The translations under genes were made by a program, and so were the position numbers. The notes under the pieces were generated by a model. That model was not told the DNA's origin, made no database searches, and saw nothing but the letters and a program-made list of their open reading frames with translations. A DNA stretch of 29,825 bases from DASVNK01 sp964478815 (GTDB taxonomy: Bacteria; Verrucomicrobiota; Verrucomicrobiia; Limisphaerales; SXQI01): positions 1 to 29,825 of the forward strand of contig CAYZKY010000074.1 of assembly GCA_964478815.1 (NCBI GenBank), read 5' to 3'. This document shows, one piece after another, positions 28,388 through 29,825 of this stretch. Position 1 is the stretch's first letter, and each line of letters opens with the position of its first letter.

Positions 28388-29734
28388 AAAACAAGAACAT
28401 CAACTCAACCGCGGGCAAGCTCAGCATTTTCCGCCAACTCTGCAACCTGATTCCGACGCATCGGCTGCCGGGCATCGTGGCGCGGCACGCCTCGCAGTCG
28501 CACGCGCGCGACTTCTCGCACTGGAGCCATGCGGTCGCTTTGCTCTTCTCGAAGATCGTTCATTGCTTCGGGCTCAACGATCTCTGCGACCAGCTCGAGA
28601 TCCACTCCGGCCCGCTGAGCGCCATTCGCGGGGCCACCCCCGCCCGGCGCAACACCCTCTCCCACGCCAGCAGGGTCCGGCCGGCCGCCATCGCCGAGGA
28701 TCTGTTCTGGGCGACGCTCGGGCACTTGCGCGCGCTTTCGCCCGGCTTCGGACGCCGCCGTTTCCCAGGCCGGTTGAACAAGCTCCGCGCCTCCATCCAG
28801 CTCATCGACTCCACCGTGATCGAACTGGTCGCCAACTGCCTGGACTGGGCCCGGCACCGCCGCCGCAAGGCCGCCGCCAAGTGCCATGTCCGGCTCGATT
28901 TCCAAAGCCTCCTGCCCGCCTGCGTGGTGATTGACACCGCCCGCGAATCCGACGCCCGGCGGGCCCGGGAACTCACTGCGGGCCTGAAAGCAGGGGAGAT
29001 TGCGATCATGGACCGGGGCTATGTCGACTTGGCGCACTTTCGGGAGCTGTCCGAGCGGGGCGTCTTCTGGGTGACCCGCCGCAAGGCCGGGATGGTCGAA
29101 GACGTGCTGGATTGGCGGCCCGTGGCGGGCGAGGTGCTGGAGGATGCGGACCTCCTGCTGAACCACGGGGTGCGGGCCCGGCGCATCCGGGCGCGGGTGG
29201 AGGTCGACGGCGAACTGCGGGAGCTGGAATTCCTGACCAACCACCTGGAGTGGGCCGCCTCGACGGTCGTCGAACTGTACCGGTGCCGGTGGGAGATCGA
29301 GGTGTTCTTCAAGCAGCTCAAGCAGACGCTCAAGCTCTGCGACTTCGTCGGCTACTCGGCCAATGCGATTCGCTGGCAGCTCTGGATGGCGCTGCTCGCG
29401 CACATGCTGCTGCGCTACGCGGCGTGGGCCAGCCAATGGGGCCACAGCTTCGTGCGCCTGTTCGCGCTGGTGCGCGGCGTGATCTGGCAAAAGCTGGACT
29501 TGCGGGCGCTGCTGGACCGCTATGGGACAGCCCAAGGCAGTTACAGGAACCTGGCGCAGCCAGCAGAGGCCTATCTGCCGGGGTTCCACCGAAGCCTATG
29601 GGACAGCCAGGCCCACTTTAGAACCGGAGCAGCAACCAAGGCAGGAAGCCAAAGTCATTCGGGAGAAAAAGACCGGAAATCCGCCGATTGCCGAGGAATC
29701 ATCACGTCTGCACGCGGGCTATGGGATGGCTGTG
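28314..29734 (+). mobile_element. Complete IS4-family insertion sequence, 1421 bp
   Basis: Terminal inverted repeats: CACAGCCATCCCA at 28314-28326 and its exact complement at 29722-29734; similarity continues for three more bases with one mismatch. It is flanked by perfect 9-bp direct repeats and contains one DDE transposase gene with the IS4 YREK signature. The perfect duplication suggests a recent insertion. The target was the last codons of the upstream ECF sigma gene. Near the right end CTATGGGACAGCC occurs twice (29520-29532 and 29596-29608) and resembles the right terminal repeat. Confidence 0.92.
28345..28410 (+). promoter_or_regulatory. Nested stem-loop over the transposase start
   Basis: Outer arms GGTTGAGTTGA (28345-28355) and TCAACTCAACC (28400-28410) enclose inner arms AACCTGCC (28364-28371) and GGCAGGTT (28376-28383) with loop ACTC. 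The inner stem ends at the base before the transposase GTG and covers its ribosome-binding region. IS10 and IS50 use fold-back structures of this kind to silence transposase made from outside transcripts; the same role is inferred here. Confidence 0.5.
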
Positions 29735-29745
29735 AAGCTGAATAG
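28384..29745 (+). CDS. IS4-family DDE transposase
   Basis: 453 aa. The catalytic triad is visible as D142 (QLIDSTVIEL), D210 (IAIMDRGYVDLAHF) and E306 within the YREK motif Y299-x2-R302-x3-E306-x6-K313. The N-terminal DNA-binding part is of the DUF4372 type (FRQLCNLIPTHRLPGIVARH). The start is GTG at 28384, overlapping the extended sigma-factor stop (GTGA). The frame leaves the element: codons 451-453 (Glu-Ala-Glu) come wholly or almost wholly from target DNA and the stop is the TAG that used to end the sigma gene. The conserved core appears to end near AYLPGF (residue 401); the last 50 residues look low-complexity and may not matter for activity. Confidence 0.92.
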   Translation: MKNKNINSTAGKLSIFRQLCNLIPTHRLPGIVARHASQSHARDFSHWSHAVALLFSKIVHCFGLNDLCDQLEIHSGPLSAIRGATPARRNTLSHASRVRPAAIAEDLFWATLGHLRALSPGFGRRRFPGRLNKLRASIQLIDSTVIELVANCLDWARHRRRKAAAKCHVRLDFQSLLPACVVIDTARESDARRARELTAGLKAGEIAIMDRGYVDLAHFRELSERGVFWVTRRKAGMVEDVLDWRPVAGEVLEDADLLLNHGVRARRIRARVEVDGELRELEFLTNHLEWAASTVVELYRCRWEIEVFFKQLKQTLKLCDFVGYSANAIRWQLWMALLAHMLLRYAAWASQWGHSFVRLFALVRGVIWQKLDLRALLDRYGTAQGSYRNLAQPAEAYLPGFHRSLWDSQAHFRTGAATKAGSQSHSGEKDRKSADCRGIITSARGLWDGCEAE

Positions 29746-29825
29746 AGGCGGTTTAAAGTGGCGAAAATGAGGTTCTTCCGGGAAGTTTGTGCTTTGGAGG
29801 GACGACTGGCATAGGGGAGGAAGTG
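29746..29825. other. Unassigned window end downstream of the insertion
   Basis: Eighty bases after the former sigma-factor stop. A short frame from GTG 29758 or ATG 29768 ends at 29815. The final GGGGAGGAAGTG could be a ribosome-binding site and start of a gene continuing outside the window. Nothing firmer is visible. Confidence 0.3.

Noticed and set aside
28405..29589. 394-codon minus-strand open frame opposite the transposase
   Set aside because: No domain; the plus strand has a complete YREK transposase.
1..29825. CRISPR arrays, tRNA or rRNA genes
   Set aside because: No regularly spaced direct repeats, no cloverleaf with the TTCGA arm and no rRNA-like sequence was seen on reading both strands by eye.

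Overview
The window looks like chromosomal DNA of a high-GC Verrucomicrobiota bacterium (Pedosphaera/Limisphaera-like), although this is an inference from gene content and not a database match. Indicators are pseudopilins with an Ala-Phe-Thr-Leu prepilin junction, a Tat-exported Gfo/Idh/MocA oxidoreductase beside a TIM-barrel isomerase, an ECF sigma factor of the type common in this phylum, a periplasmic cytochrome c/sorbosone-dehydrogenase fusion, and palindromic intergenic repeats.

Layout. (1) 1-5.5 kb, plus strand: the end of a TerC-family membrane protein, a 156-bp MITE-like palindrome, then a partial type II secretion operon gspF-H-I-J-K with stop/start overlaps from H to K, followed closely by bioD. 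(2) 5.5-17.5 kb, minus strand. From right to left this holds an aminotransferase, a sugar-isomerase/oxidoreductase pair, a UPF0175/DUF3368 toxin-antitoxin pair whose toxin stop overlaps the start of an L-lactate permease, a cysteine desulfurase, a zinc dehydrogenase, purD, an S41-protease-like protein that lacks its catalytic residues, and prmC. (3) 17.7-23.1 kb, plus strand: a compact two-component cassette made of an XRE-receiver fusion, a 34-codon ORF overlapping both neighbours, a triple-PAS histidine kinase, a receiver, a receiver-PAS-kinase-receiver hybrid and a further receiver. (4) 23.1-25.7 kb, plus strand: a cytochrome c/glucose-sorbosone dehydrogenase fusion and a diacylglycerol-kinase-like lipid kinase. 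(5) 25.7-27.4 kb, minus strand: a short RodZ-like protein, a PPOX-fold flavoprotein and a VOC protein. (6) 27.6-29.8 kb, plus strand: an ECF sigma factor whose stop codon was hit by a complete IS4-family element with 13-bp perfect terminal repeats and a 9-bp target duplication.

How the genes work together. gspF-K supply the inner-membrane platform protein and pseudopilins of a type II secretion apparatus; the ATPase, secretin and major pseudopilin are not in the window. The signalling cassette has Rcp1-type receivers next to phytochrome-type kinases and looks like one phosphorelay whose DNA-binding output would be the XRE-receiver fusion. The minus-strand genes are mostly housekeeping metabolism.

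The observations most worth a second look are the IS insertion exactly in the sigma-factor stop codon, where sigma extension, transposase start and transposase stop are all interlocked; the XRE-receiver fusion and the doubly overlapping 34-codon ORF; the catalytically dead S41 protein; and the toxin-antitoxin pair coupled to the lactate permease. I saw no tRNA, rRNA or CRISPR array.
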